Source of the DNA: Acidobacteriota bacterium
GTDB taxonomy: Bacteria; Acidobacteriota; Blastocatellia; RBC074
Direction of reading: 5' to 3'
Length of the DNA: 38,096 nucleotides
NCBI GenBank assembly: GCA_022072205.1
Contig: JAJVID010000150.1
Span: forward strand, 1 to 38,096
Each line of letters begins with the position of its first letter. Position 1 is the stretch's first letter. This document shows positions 15,380-25,000 of this stretch, piece after piece. The translations under genes were made by a program, and so were the position numbers. Below the pieces are notes generated by a model. It was not told the DNA's origin and ran no database searches. It saw nothing but the letters and a program-made list of their open reading frames with translations.

Positions 15380-16642
15380 CTATTTCGATTGATTCCCTTC
15401 TCTCTCCAAAATAAGGCCATGCTTCGAGCCTTCCACCCTCACCCACTCTTCGAGGCGGCTCCGGGCCTTTTTGTAGTCGTCATAATTGGCCAGCATCTCA
15501 TTCATCTTCCCACCGCTCGCAGGCGCGGACATCAACGACTGCTGTTTGCGGACGACGCGCAATAAATCCAGACGAATCTGATCCGATTGTGGGTCAGGCG
15601 TCCGCGTCTTCCGCAACTTCTCAGCCGCGTCGGCCAATGAATCAATCGCTGCTTGTTTGTCCTTCAGCGATGGCGGCGAACTTGCCAGCCCCAGTTCGAA
15701 GGCTCGGTTGAGAGCCGTCTGCGTGGAGTTGATTCCATCGAGATAACTCTCGATAACTGCGCCGCGCCAGCCCAGGTACCCGCTATTTGCCCGGTACGCT
15801 TGCGCGAAGCAGTAGGCCATCACAACCACGCAAAGGGCGATGATCAGAACCCCAAGTCTGGAGACTCTCTCCGCGCCGGGCGCTATGTACGGGGTGACGA
15901 GCGTTAAGACTGCTCCCGTGATCAGGCCGCCGATGTGCGCCGCGTTATCAATGAAGGGGACTGAAAACCCGATGAACAGGTTGACCACAATCACCGGTAG
16001 AACGCCCGCGCCCAATGCGCGCCGGAACGCCGGCGGCAATTCGTGGCGATACCTGTATCCGAAAACGGCCAGCACTCCGAATAATCCGAAGATTGCGCCG
16101 GACGCGCCGACCGACGGGACATCAGGTCTGCGCCAAATTACCTGGCCTAGAAAGCTGCCGGCCACGCCGCCGACACCGGACAACATATAAATCAGCAGAA
16201 AGCGCGCCGAGCCGTAGAGTTTTTCCACCTGCGGCCCGACTGCCCATAACGCGTATGAGTTCGATAGAAGATGTAAAAGGCCAGCGTGAATGAAAATCGG
16301 AGTGACCAGCCGGAACCACTCGCCACTCCGCAACAGTTCGTTCGTTTTTGCGCCAAAAGCGATCAACGACGCAGGTTCGCTCGACCCTCGCGAAACAATC
16401 GCCATCAATGCGAATACTCCGATGTTGATCGCCAACAGCGCATAAGTGACCGGCGTCGCGCGCGCAAAGAACGCCTGCGCAAACCGCCTCTCCGCGCGCG
16501 CCCGTTCGTCGGCGACTACCGCGTGTGGCGAAATCGCGCCGCAATTGACGCATTGTGGCAGCCCGCCTGGCGTAGGCCGCCCGCATCGTTCGCATAAACG
16601 AAACGGGCGCGACTCAGTTGGATCGTTGTCTTTTCTGTACAC
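15380..16642 (-). CDS. Rhomboid-family intramembrane serine protease with zinc ribbon
   Basis: This 420-residue membrane protein starts with a small zinc ribbon (Cys17, Cys20, Cys31, Cys34). It is followed by a rhomboid core of about six helices (residues about 65-290). The catalytic dyad is visible: Ser181 in GASGAIFG and His236 in AAHIGG. The oxyanion-hole asparagine is Asn128 in HLLSNSYAL. A soluble helical C-terminal tail of about 130 residues follows. Rhomboids cleave transmembrane helices of partner proteins in the inner membrane. The start is a GTG at 16642 preceded by AGGGAG. It heads an apparent operon with two beta-oxidation genes, and why a protease is placed there is not clear. 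It is divergent from resB. Confidence 0.93.
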   Translation of the reverse strand: MYRKDNDPTESRPFRLCERCGRPTPGGLPQCVNCGAISPHAVVADERARAERRFAQAFFARATPVTYALLAINIGVFALMAIVSRGSSEPASLIAFGAKTNELLRSGEWFRLVTPIFIHAGLLHLLSNSYALWAVGPQVEKLYGSARFLLIYMLSGVGGVAGSFLGQVIWRRPDVPSVGASGAIFGLFGVLAVFGYRYRHELPPAFRRALGAGVLPVIVVNLFIGFSVPFIDNAAHIGGLITGAVLTLVTPYIAPGAERVSRLGVLIIALCVVVMAYCFAQAYRANSGYLGWRGAVIESYLDGINSTQTALNRAFELGLASSPPSLKDKQAAIDSLADAAEKLRKTRTPDPQSDQIRLDLLRVVRKQQSLMSAPASGGKMNEMLANYDDYKKARSRLEEWVRVEGSKHGLILEREGNQSK

Positions 16643-16765
16643 TCACTCTCCCTCGATTTGTAAGGAGGCATCAGGGAAGGGCGGATTGTAGCCGACTCAT
16701 TGAGGGCTGTCATGGCGCCGCCGATTGCGGCTTCGCAGCCTGATTTTGCCCGCTTTTTGCTTTGG

Positions 16766-16794
16766 TTGCGCGTGACAAACCCAACTGCTACACT
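16766..16794 (+). promoter_or_regulatory. Probable promoter of resB-ccsA
   Basis: TTGCGC (16766-16771) and TACACT (16789-16794) have a 17-base spacer and lie about 75 bases before the resB start, in the divergent gap with the rhomboid gene. The match is moderate. Confidence 0.45.
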
Positions 16795-16867
16795 GACAGC
16801 GCATTGCATACCGGAATGAAAATCAGGCAACAAAAGTTCATCGGTTGATTTGTTTTAAATTCAAGTC

Positions 16868-18496
16868 ATGGCATCAGCGCAATCATCTACAAAATTGTCG
16901 CAATCAGCGAAAGCTGTCGAAGCCGCCGCAATGGCCGGCGCCAGCGACGCCGCTGTCGAAGACGCGGCCACAGGCGTAGCTGAAATTGAAAAGCCCAGGT
17001 CCGGAGGCGGGCAAAAGGCTTCGGGGTTGAGCGGCGCGATTGATCGTATTCTCAGTCTGCTCAGTTCCGTCCCGTTCGGCATTGTGCTGCTCATGCTGCT
17101 GATCATCGCCTGCATGATCGGCATGCTGATTCAACAGCAGGAGCTTGATAGTTTCCCGGCCTACTACGCCGAGTTGACTCCGGCGGAGAAGACTGTTTAC
17201 GGACGGCTCGGATTTTTCGACATCTACCACGCCGCGTATTTCAATCTGCTGCTGCTGCTGCTGAGCCTCAACATCATCCTCGCTTCGATTGATCACTTCC
17301 CCACCGCGTGGAGTTTCATCGCGCGGAAAAAGCTGACGGCTTCTCCGACTTACGCGATGGCGCAGAAGTTCAAGGAGAAGGTCGAGATTCCGCAACTCGG
17401 TCGCAAACAACTGACTGAGCGGGCGAGCGAGGCCGCGCGCAAGATGCGATTCAAAGTCCGCCTGACAGAAGAAGACAATCGCACGACGATCTTCGCCGAA
17501 CGCGGCGTCTGGAACCGGCTTGGAGCTTATCTGGTTCACATCGGGCTGCTGACAATCTTCGCGGGCGGATTTATGACCAGTCGCGGTTTCACCGGAATGA
17601 TGGAGGTCAGCCCGAATAAATCCTCCAACCGGATGATTCAGAACGTCTTCAACATTGACAACGCGAACACACAGCACGCCATCGGCCAGCGGGAACTCGA
17701 ACTTCCCTTCACCATCGAAGGCGTGGACATTCAGCAGAAGTTGATCAACAAGAGCGGTTCGATTGACGCGGGCAACACGCTCGATTGGCTGACGCGGGTG
17801 CGAATCGTGGATCAAGAGGCGGGAAAGACGACGGAAGCGTTGATCCATATGAACACTCCGTTCGATTATCGCGGCTACCGTTTCTTCCAGGCTTCGTTCA
17901 ATCCGCTGGGCAGCGCGCGCACGATTAAGTTGAAAGTCACGCCAGCGAACGGCTCGCCGCAGGAAATCACGATCCAGCGCAACGGCGAGGCGAAACTCGC
18001 CGATGGCACGCGCGTCCGCTACATCGAATTCAATCCGCACTTCGTCGTAGGATCGGATCAGAAAGTCACATTCGGTTCGGCGGAATATGAAAACCCGGCG
18101 GCGCATCTGGCCTACGTCACGCCGAGCGGAGAGCAGGGTGACGTGTGGGCGTTCACGCAAGCTGGCGTCAACCAGATGTCGAACGCGCCGTTTTTAAAAT
18201 CGAAGTTTCTGGATACCGGCGCGTTCCATTTCGTCCTGACTGATTTCGAGAAAGTTCCGTTCGCGCACACGCTCTCGATTCAATTCGATCCCGGAGCGAG
18301 AGTCGTCTACGTTGGTTTCACCATTCTCTGTCTCACATTGATCGCCGTGTTTTTCTTCTCGCACCAGCGGCTATGGATTGTGATCGAAGACGGCGCCGTC
18401 TATCTGGGCGGCAACTCAAACCGCAACCGGCTCGGTTTTGAGGATCGGGCGAAGAAGCTGGCCGCGCTGATCCGCGAGCCTGTTCAGGCGGTTTGA
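16868..18496 (+). CDS. resB: Cytochrome c biogenesis protein ResB
   Basis: This 542-residue membrane protein is a component of system II cytochrome c maturation, which with CcsA/ResC moves haem across the membrane and attaches it to apocytochromes. A variable Ala-rich cytosolic N-terminus (about 1-60) leads into helix 1 (SSVPFGIVLLMLLIIACMIG). This is followed by the typical FPAYYAELTP..E......L..FDIYHAAYF segment and a second helix, then a third near 215-235 (GAYLVHIGLLTIFAGGF). A large periplasmic domain and a final helix near residue 485 complete it. The length suits the family. No strong ribosome site precedes the ATG. CcsA follows 186 bases downstream in the same direction. Confidence 0.95.
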   Translation: MASAQSSTKLSQSAKAVEAAAMAGASDAAVEDAATGVAEIEKPRSGGGQKASGLSGAIDRILSLLSSVPFGIVLLMLLIIACMIGMLIQQQELDSFPAYYAELTPAEKTVYGRLGFFDIYHAAYFNLLLLLLSLNIILASIDHFPTAWSFIARKKLTASPTYAMAQKFKEKVEIPQLGRKQLTERASEAARKMRFKVRLTEEDNRTTIFAERGVWNRLGAYLVHIGLLTIFAGGFMTSRGFTGMMEVSPNKSSNRMIQNVFNIDNANTQHAIGQRELELPFTIEGVDIQQKLINKSGSIDAGNTLDWLTRVRIVDQEAGKTTEALIHMNTPFDYRGYRFFQASFNPLGSARTIKLKVTPANGSPQEITIQRNGEAKLADGTRVRYIEFNPHFVVGSDQKVTFGSAEYENPAAHLAYVTPSGEQGDVWAFTQAGVNQMSNAPFLKSKFLDTGAFHFVLTDFEKVPFAHTLSIQFDPGARVVYVGFTILCLTLIAVFFFSHQRLWIVIEDGAVYLGGNSNRNRLGFEDRAKKLAALIREPVQAV

Positions 18497-18541
18497 GAAG
18501 CGGATGTCAAGAACCCGCTGCGCGCAACTTTCCCGGCCAGA

Positions 18542-18658
18542 TCGGAGGAAGTTATAAAGATTTTTTCGATTGATCAAATGGAAGCCCTCGGAGATTCCGT
18601 TTCCACTTTCAATTCACGCTCGGAGTTGGAAAAGTGGCTAAGCGAGCGTTGTCGTTAA
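18542..18658 (+). pseudogene. C-terminal remnant resembling DUF4351
   Basis: Between resB and ccsA a short frame reads ...EEVIKIFSIDQMEALGDS then VSTFNSRSELEKWLSERCR and stops at 18658. This matches the way DUF4351 domains end (a QLEALGEALLDF-like helix followed by S..DLE.WL). DUF4351 is normally the tail of Rpn/PD-(D/E)XK nuclease-like transposase-associated proteins of 250-300 residues. Here only the last 38 or so residues remain and no start or upstream domain is present. The frame is the same as resB's, right after its stop. It is best read as the relic of an accessory gene inserted between two otherwise paired genes. Confidence 0.5.
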
Positions 18659-18682
18659 ACTGCGTTCGTCGTGGAGAAAATT

Positions 18683-20299
18683 ATGAGTCAAGCAATCAAA
18701 TCAATTAACGCTTCAATGCCTGCGGCGCCGGAAATCAGCGCAAAGCGGCCCGCGATTTTAAATTTTCTGCCGGCAATCGTGCCCCTTGCGGGCGCATTGC
18801 TGCTGTTTGCGGCGCGAATCAAATTCGGCCCATCGGTCACGCCGGCGGATGGCACGCTGGTCGTCCTGGCGCTGCTCAGCTACATCTTCGCGGCGGCGGC
18901 GCTGGTGACCAACTTCTGGGCGCCAATCGCGTTCCTGCAACGTCTGGGATTATGGACGGCCTCGCTCGGTTTCTTCTTCAATCTGTCGGGCTGGCTGGTG
19001 CGGTGGGTCGCAGGCGGCGAGCGCGAGAACTGGATCCGCATGACGGAGATGGGCAAGACCTTCTTCAGCTACATCCCGTTTGCGAATCTTTACGACCTGT
19101 CGGTCGCGTTCGCGTTCGGCGCGGCGTTCGCCACTTTGTTGATCAGCAACCGTCCGAACACGCGCTTCATCGGCGCGCTCTCGTTCCCGCTGATCTCGCT
19201 GATCCTGCTGATGGCGGTCTTCATCGGCGACAGCTTCATCAACCTGCCGCCGGTGCTCGACAGCTACTGGCGTCCGATCCACGTTGGGGTCGCGTCATTG
19301 AGCTACGGCGTCGCGCTGGTCAGCTTTGCGCTCTCGGTAGTCTATTTGATCAAGGACGGCGTTAAATCCGAGGCGATGGGCGTCGCGGTCACGGCCTTCT
19401 TCATTGTCGGTTATGTGGTGGTCTGGCTGATGGGCGGGTTCAAGGCTTTCGACCCGCTCTCGTTCAGCTACGGTCTCAATCCGGTCATCGTCGGCCAACA
19501 GGGCTTGATGAATATATCTGCGCGCATTCCGCTTCCGGGAGTCGGCATTCTGCATGGCCTGTCGCTGCTGACGCTGATCGGGATGGCCGCGCTCTTCCTG
19601 ATCTACATTTACAAAAACAACGAAAGCGCGCGCCGCGTTGGTCACCTGGTCTTGCGCGCATCGCTGGTGTTGCAGATTGCGACCATCGCGTTGTTCTTCT
19701 ATCAGGTCAAAACGATGACCAACGTCGGCTCACTGGTCAGCAGCGATCAATACTACAAGATCGGCTATCAACTGATGGGCAAGGACGCCGCCGGGCGGTC
19801 GAACGCCGCCGGTCAACCAGTTGAGAACGTCATCTCGGCTGGCGCGAACTTCGTGGCGCAGAACGGCGACGCGATGGTTCTCAACCTGCGCAGCAATCCG
19901 GTCGAGATAGCCGCGTTGTTCACGATGCTGGTAGCCACAATCTTCGTGGCGCTCTTCGGGTTCCGCTCGGAAAAGCTGCGCGAAAATCTGCCGTCACTCG
20001 AAAAGATTGACAGCCTGATTTACAAGACTGTCGGCGTGGCGTTCGCTGGCCTGGCGATTCTGCTGGTCACCGGCGCGGTCTGGGCCAACGAATCGTGGGG
20101 GCGTTACTGGGGCTGGGACTCGAAAGAGACCGGCGCGTTGGTGGCGTGGCTGGCTTATGGCGGCTATCTACACTCGCGGATCGCGCACGGCTGGTCAGGA
20201 CGGCGGAGCGCCTATTTCGCGCTGATCGGCTTCCTGCTGGTGATCTTCACTTATCTGGGAGTCAGTTACATTCTGCCAGGCCTGCACTCTTACGCATAA
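18683..20299 (+). CDS. ccsA: Cytochrome c biogenesis protein CcsA (ResC)
   Basis: This 538-residue polytopic membrane protein is the haem-handling partner of ResB in system II cytochrome c maturation. It has many hydrophobic helices throughout. The diagnostic periplasmic tryptophan-rich motif lies near the C-terminus: WGRYWGWDSKETGALVAW, with core W476-G-W-D-S-K-E-T483. Histidines likely to ligate haem occur in the flanking loops (for example HVGVASLSYG and the final GLHSYA). I chose the ATG at 18683, six bases after GGAG (18673-18676), over the in-frame GTG at 18671. It is co-directional with resB; the 186-base gap contains a gene remnant. A terminator-like hairpin follows at 20325-20374. 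Confidence 0.94.
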   Translation: MSQAIKSINASMPAAPEISAKRPAILNFLPAIVPLAGALLLFAARIKFGPSVTPADGTLVVLALLSYIFAAAALVTNFWAPIAFLQRLGLWTASLGFFFNLSGWLVRWVAGGERENWIRMTEMGKTFFSYIPFANLYDLSVAFAFGAAFATLLISNRPNTRFIGALSFPLISLILLMAVFIGDSFINLPPVLDSYWRPIHVGVASLSYGVALVSFALSVVYLIKDGVKSEAMGVAVTAFFIVGYVVVWLMGGFKAFDPLSFSYGLNPVIVGQQGLMNISARIPLPGVGILHGLSLLTLIGMAALFLIYIYKNNESARRVGHLVLRASLVLQIATIALFFYQVKTMTNVGSLVSSDQYYKIGYQLMGKDAAGRSNAAGQPVENVISAGANFVAQNGDAMVLNLRSNPVEIAALFTMLVATIFVALFGFRSEKLRENLPSLEKIDSLIYKTVGVAFAGLAILLVTGAVWANESWGRYWGWDSKETGALVAWLAYGGYLHSRIAHGWSGRRSAYFALIGFLLVIFTYLGVSYILPGLHSYA

Positions 20300-20324
20300 G
20301 GGGAAAACCGGGACTCATAGGCCG

Positions 20325-20374
20325 AAGGGCAAAAGTCAAAAGTCGCCTGGCTCTTGGCTTTTGCCCTTTGTTTT
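20325..20374 (+). terminator. Probable terminator after ccsA
   Basis: AAGGGCAAAAG (20325-20335) pairs perfectly with CTTTTGCCCTT (20358-20368), loop of 22 bases, followed by a T-rich tract interrupted by G. It lies between ccsA and the glycosyltransferase gene. Confidence 0.65.
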
Positions 20375-20388
20375 GTCATCGCCCCACA

Positions 20389-21906
20389 ATGATTCGATCT
20401 TTACGAGACGATCAAAACCTGCGCCGCGCGCTGATCTGGCTGACCGTTTTCGCGGCGATTGGAGCCGCGCTGGTTCTGCTCTATCACGACGCCGATCAGC
20501 AGGATTCCGGCTATCATTTTTTGTTCGCGCGCTGGGCTTATCATCATCCGCAATACTTCGTCAGCGTCTGGGCGCGCCCGCTTTTCACGCTGCTCTACTC
20601 TTTGCCCGCGCAACTCGGCTACGGGGCGGCGAAATTTTTCACGGTAATCGTCAGCCTTGCGGCGGCATGGCAAACATTCAAACTCGCGCGGCAAATCAAG
20701 TTCGATCGCGCGGAGATGGCGATCCCGCTGCTCTTCCTGCAACCATCGTTTTTTCTTCTGAGTTCGGCTGTGCTGACCGAGACGCTCTTTGCTCTGATCT
20801 TCGCCATCGCGCTCAGGCTGCATCTGTCGGGGCGAATCAAGCTCGGAATGCTCGCCGCGTCGTTATTGATCCTCATCCGCCCGGAAGGTTTTTTCATCGG
20901 CGTGTTGTGGGGATTGTGGGTAATGCGGAATGAGGAATGCGGAATGCGGAATGCCCAATCTTCCAATAGTCTCGATGAGCGGATGCCTGGCGACAGTGGG
21001 CGCGCATTCCGCATTCCGCATTCCGCATTCCGCATTCCGCAATTGTCATTGCTTGCGAGCGGAATGATCCTCTGGTGGATCGCGGCTTATGTGATCACGC
21101 GCGACCCGCTCTGGATCGTTCACGATTGGCCGTCCGATTGGCGGCCTGACGGCAAGGCGAACGGCACGGGGCATATTTGGAGCTATATCGTATTGCTGCC
21201 TTTGATCGTTGGCCCGTTGTTGATCGCGCCTTTTATCGCCGGATTGTGGCGGTTGCTGAAGCGGCGCGAATTCACCTGCGGCGTTTCGGCCTTTCTGGTT
21301 TTGTTCGCGGCGCATTCGTTGATGTTCTGGCGCGGGTGGTTCGGATCCGCCGGGTACGCCCGATACTTTGTTTGCGTCTCTCCGGCGATTGCGCTGATCA
21401 CGCTTGCCGGATGGAACGCGTTGGCCGAGCGGCGCGCGAAGTTTTTCAACACTGCGCGAGGCTCATTAGCCGTAGTCGTGATCGCCGCCTCGTTTCTGAT
21501 CTGTGTTTTTTACGTTGATGGATGGCGCTTCACGCGCGACGCGCGAGCCGTCGAGGAAATGAGCGAATGGTTCCGCGCCAACGAAAGACCCATCTCACGT
21601 TTGATCTGCAGCCAGGCTTACATGCGAATCGTCTTCGACCGCGACCAGTGGGAGAAGCCCGCGTTCACGAACGACCGCGAGCGCAATCTGGAGTTGATCC
21701 GCCAATCGCCCCGCCAAACGCTTGTCTTCTGGGACGAAGAGACCGGGCCGAAATGGTACCGTCTGCGCTCCGAGGATTTTGAATCCGCCGGTTACGTCCG
21801 GCTGCAATCACAAGCTTTCAAATTCGACGGTCTGTTTCTCAGGCTTCCGTGGAATCGTTTCGGCGGTCCGCGCTTTCAGCAAATGCATCTGCTTTACAAG
21901 AACTGA
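20389..21906 (+). CDS. Membrane glycosyltransferase, GT-C / GT39-like
   Basis: This 505-residue integral membrane protein has about ten hydrophobic helices and an early loop HDADQQDSGYHFLFARWA that resembles the acidic catalytic first loop of GT-C transferases, which move sugars from polyprenyl-phosphate carriers on the outer side of the inner membrane. The C-terminal 120 residues form a soluble domain. Residues about 178-218 are foreign-looking (NEECGMRNAQ ... AFRIPHSAFRIP). They are encoded by a hairpin of seven-base repeats (20922-21040) that stays in frame, lengthening a loop between two helices. The start ATG at 20389 was chosen because the upstream extension overlaps ccsA in another frame. 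There is no good ribosome site. The donor and acceptor are unknown, and the activity may be affected by the insertion. Confidence 0.75.
   Translation: MIRSLRDDQNLRRALIWLTVFAAIGAALVLLYHDADQQDSGYHFLFARWAYHHPQYFVSVWARPLFTLLYSLPAQLGYGAAKFFTVIVSLAAAWQTFKLARQIKFDRAEMAIPLLFLQPSFFLLSSAVLTETLFALIFAIALRLHLSGRIKLGMLAASLLILIRPEGFFIGVLWGLWVMRNEECGMRNAQSSNSLDERMPGDSGRAFRIPHSAFRIPQLSLLASGMILWWIAAYVITRDPLWIVHDWPSDWRPDGKANGTGHIWSYIVLLPLIVGPLLIAPFIAGLWRLLKRREFTCGVSAFLVLFAAHSLMFWRGWFGSAGYARYFVCVSPAIALITLAGWNALAERRAKFFNTARGSLAVVVIAASFLICVFYVDGWRFTRDARAVEEMSEWFRANERPISRLICSQAYMRIVFDRDQWEKPAFTNDRERNLELIRQSPRQTLVFWDEETGPKWYRLRSEDFESAGYVRLQSQAFKFDGLFLRLPWNRFGGPRFQQMHLLYKN
20922..21040. repeat. Period-7 hairpin repeat inside the glycosyltransferase gene
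   Basis: The left arm (20922-20954) consists of four to five copies of GGAATGC, one with a single change (GGAATGA). The right arm (21004-21040) is five exact copies of the complement GCATTCC. The 49-base centre (20955-21003) is not repetitive. It forms a very stable hairpin in DNA or RNA, has no stop in the coding frame and encodes the cyclic peptide AFRIPHS. It looks like a dispersed palindromic element. Confidence 0.9.
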
Positions 21907-21926
21907 ATCAGTCGCACGAAAATAAT

Positions 21927-21985
21927 AAAGGCGCAAGTAGTGGGACAATCTAGTCAATTGCTCCACTCACTTACGCCTTTTTATA
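21927..21985. terminator. Terminator between convergent genes
   Basis: An imperfect stem of about 17 pairs (21927-21943 with 21963-21980, starting AAAGGCG and ending CGCCTTT) with T-rich flanks on the plus side. It separates the glycosyltransferase gene from the convergent 1163-residue protein gene. Confidence 0.75.
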
Positions 21986-22004
21986 AACGACCTCACGGAT
22001 CGAA

Positions 22005-25000
22005 CTAAGGGTTGACGAACAATGCGCTGCGCAGCCTCACGCTCCTGCCGTTGGGATTGACAATGTAAATGTCACGGGAGCCTGGCGTCGCCGTCGCGCT
22101 GATGGCGATATTCAGGACAATCTTGTCCTCCTCGATCGTGACGTAATTCGTGATTGAAATCCCTTCTTTGGTAAAGAGCACTACAGAACCCGAATTGAAA
22201 CCGGTTCCGAGCAGAGTCAATGTTACAGTCGTGTCTCTTTCGACCCTGTTCGGCGACGCTGAGGTCGCGGTCAGCAAACGCGGTTCGACCTCAAACGCCA
22301 TTGGTTGCGTGATCGTCAGACCGTCCTTGCTGTCGAAGGCCACCAGTCTGATCGAATGGGGGCCGACCGCGAAATTGACGGTTGCGAGCGCTCCGCGCGC
22401 GACCTGGACATCGTAGTCATACCACAGGAAGCTGACGCTATCACCGTCAGGGTCGCTTGATCCGGTCGCATCCAGCGTGACGTCGGCGCCAGTCTTGCTC
22501 GTGGCTTGAACCGTCGCCGGCAATGGAACGATGACGGCGACCGGCGGACGATTTACGCTGTTACCGCTGCCCGTATCGTCATTCGGAACGTCGCTGATGA
22601 CGATGCGAAACGGCAGAGTCATGAAGGTCTGGCCTCGACCGTCGTTCACAACTACGCGGACATTGGTCGAGGCGACGGTGTCGCCTTGTCGTGGCGCAAT
22701 CCGCAACGTGGCGGTGCGCGAGCCGGGATCGCCGCCGATGATTTGAGCATGAGCGGGCGCTCCCTGAAGCGAGAACGTCACCGCGTCGCCGTCAGCGTCG
22801 CTGGCCTGTAACGTCACATTGCGAATTTCGCCGATCTTCACATATTGATCGTTGAGGTTGTCCATCACCGGAGCCTTGTCACCGGGGATTCCGCCAGCAG
22901 GCGGTTGCGAAGTTCCTTTCGTCAACGTGACATCCATCGTCGCCTGCATCGTGTTTCCGGCTTTATCTTTCGCTGTGAAAGTCACGACCGTGCTGCCGAG
23001 CGGGAAGACCGAGCCGGAAGCCTTCGAAGATGTCACCGCAACGACGCCGTCAACCATGTCGTAAGCGACCGGCAGAGCGAAATTGATCGCCTCGCCGTTG
23101 TCAGAATCGGTGACCTTACTGATCGCCGACGGCACGCCACTGATTTGCGGGGCGGTCGTATCAACGACGGTCACAGTCTGTTCCGCAGGCTGGCTGGCGG
23201 CGCCGCTGCCGTCGGTCACGACCAGTTTGATGACGTGCGTTCCCAAACCTAGTTTGCGGTCAGCGATCCGCGCGGTCGAAACCGAATTGTCGTTGTCGGT
23301 CCACTCATAAGTCAGCGGATCATCAACGTCTTCATCGCCGGAGCCTGAGCCATCAAGGCGAACGATTGTTCCATCGGCGCGGCGCGCTTCGATCTGCAAA
23401 CCCAGATTTTCAGCAATGGCGAACGGCGAATGATTATTCGGATTTGTCGCTGGAACCGTGAGCGTGAAAGTATCGGCGCTCGTCAACACATGCAAATTGC
23501 CATCGCCACTGATGCCGCCGCGCCAGTTCCCGCCCGAAGCGGTGAACGGCGCTGTGGCCATGTTCAGCGTCCACGAAAAGACCGGACTGGTCGCAAGCAG
23601 TTTCAACCATCCGTGTTGTCCAGGAAGAATGGTATTTGTGATCGGCGGTTGCAACAGCGAGGGCCTGATCTGATTCAGCTTGTTCTCGGTTCGAGCGACG
23701 GTCGCCCCGAACGACGCCAGCAATTCATCGTAAAGCATCACTGTGGCCGCGCCGCGCGTGTTCGGCGGATCGAGTAGGCTGTTGGCTAGACGCGAAAACC
23801 CAAGCAGGGTGGCGTTTTCAGCCTGGCTGGGGACAAACGGTAGCGCGGTTGTAGCCGGCAAGCGGTCGAAGGTTTGGTCGTCGAACAGCAGGCTGGCGGT
23901 CGTGACATTCTCGTCACGCTCAACCGTTTCGGGTGTGATCTTTGCAACGGCAAAGGCGTTAAACGAAGCCTTCTGCCCGCCGTTTTCATTCACCTGCGCG
24001 CTGCCGATCAGATAGTTGAACTGAATCGGCAGGGCGCGATTGTCAATCGCCATCACCATCACCCATCCACGCTGATTCGGCGCCACATCATTGGCCTGCA
24101 ACACGGTTGTCTGCAAAGCCGGGAGCGTGATGATTGATTCTTTCACTTCGGCTGGATCGGTCAAACCGGTGAAGAAGACGCGCAGACGGACTTTCTTCGT
24201 CGGATGAGTGTTGGTGAGGTAAATTTGCGAATCGCCGCTGGCGCCGCTGACGAATCGCGGATAGAACAGGATGCTTCCCGCCTTTGTTTCGCCTGCTCCG
24301 TGCGCGCCGTTTGCGGCTTCAGGCTGATCCTGAGTTACGACATCAGAGACAGGATTATCCGGGAGCCTGGCGGGAACCTTGATGCTGAACGAATCCAGCC
24401 ATTCCAGCGTCTGCATGTTGCGGGCGTTGTGCATTGGCGAAGCTACGCCGTCGGTCAGACTCAATCCGAGCACGGGCAGAGACACGGGCGAGTCCGGCGC
24501 GCCGCCAAGCGCCGAGAAGTTCGCCCATCCCAGACGATTGCCAGAGATGATCGCGTTGAAAGGCGTTTCAGTCCAGATCTGGTTGACGCTCTTATTGAGC
24601 GAGCAATCCACGTCGAGTTCCTGCGCGACGCCGTTGCCTGAATCATCGAACGCCGTCGCCGTAAGCTTATAACTGTTCTGAGTCAGCCCGGTCATATCCG
24701 ACAATGGCGAATAGAGCGCGACGTCGGTCGCCACTGCAGGGCCTGAAACTGAATCCTGATTTTGCAGGCTGTCAATCGCCGCCATCTTCGGCAGGCGGTC
24801 GTAATCCGTGTTGTCGAACTTGATGTCGGAGGATTGCCCGCCGAGATTGAACATGACCGGCCCGGCGCTACGTTTAGCGACAGAAAAAGCGTTGTAGCTG
24901 GCCTCATGACCAGCTTCGCCACGCAGATTGGCGCTGCCGATCAGCCAGTTGAATTGCGTCGGCAGGCCCTGCGAATTGACTGCGACGGCCATCACGTAAC

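Noticed and set aside
20095..20388. Upstream extension of the glycosyltransferase frame into ccsA
   Set aside because: It overlaps the ccsA coding region in another frame and has no membrane or signal character.
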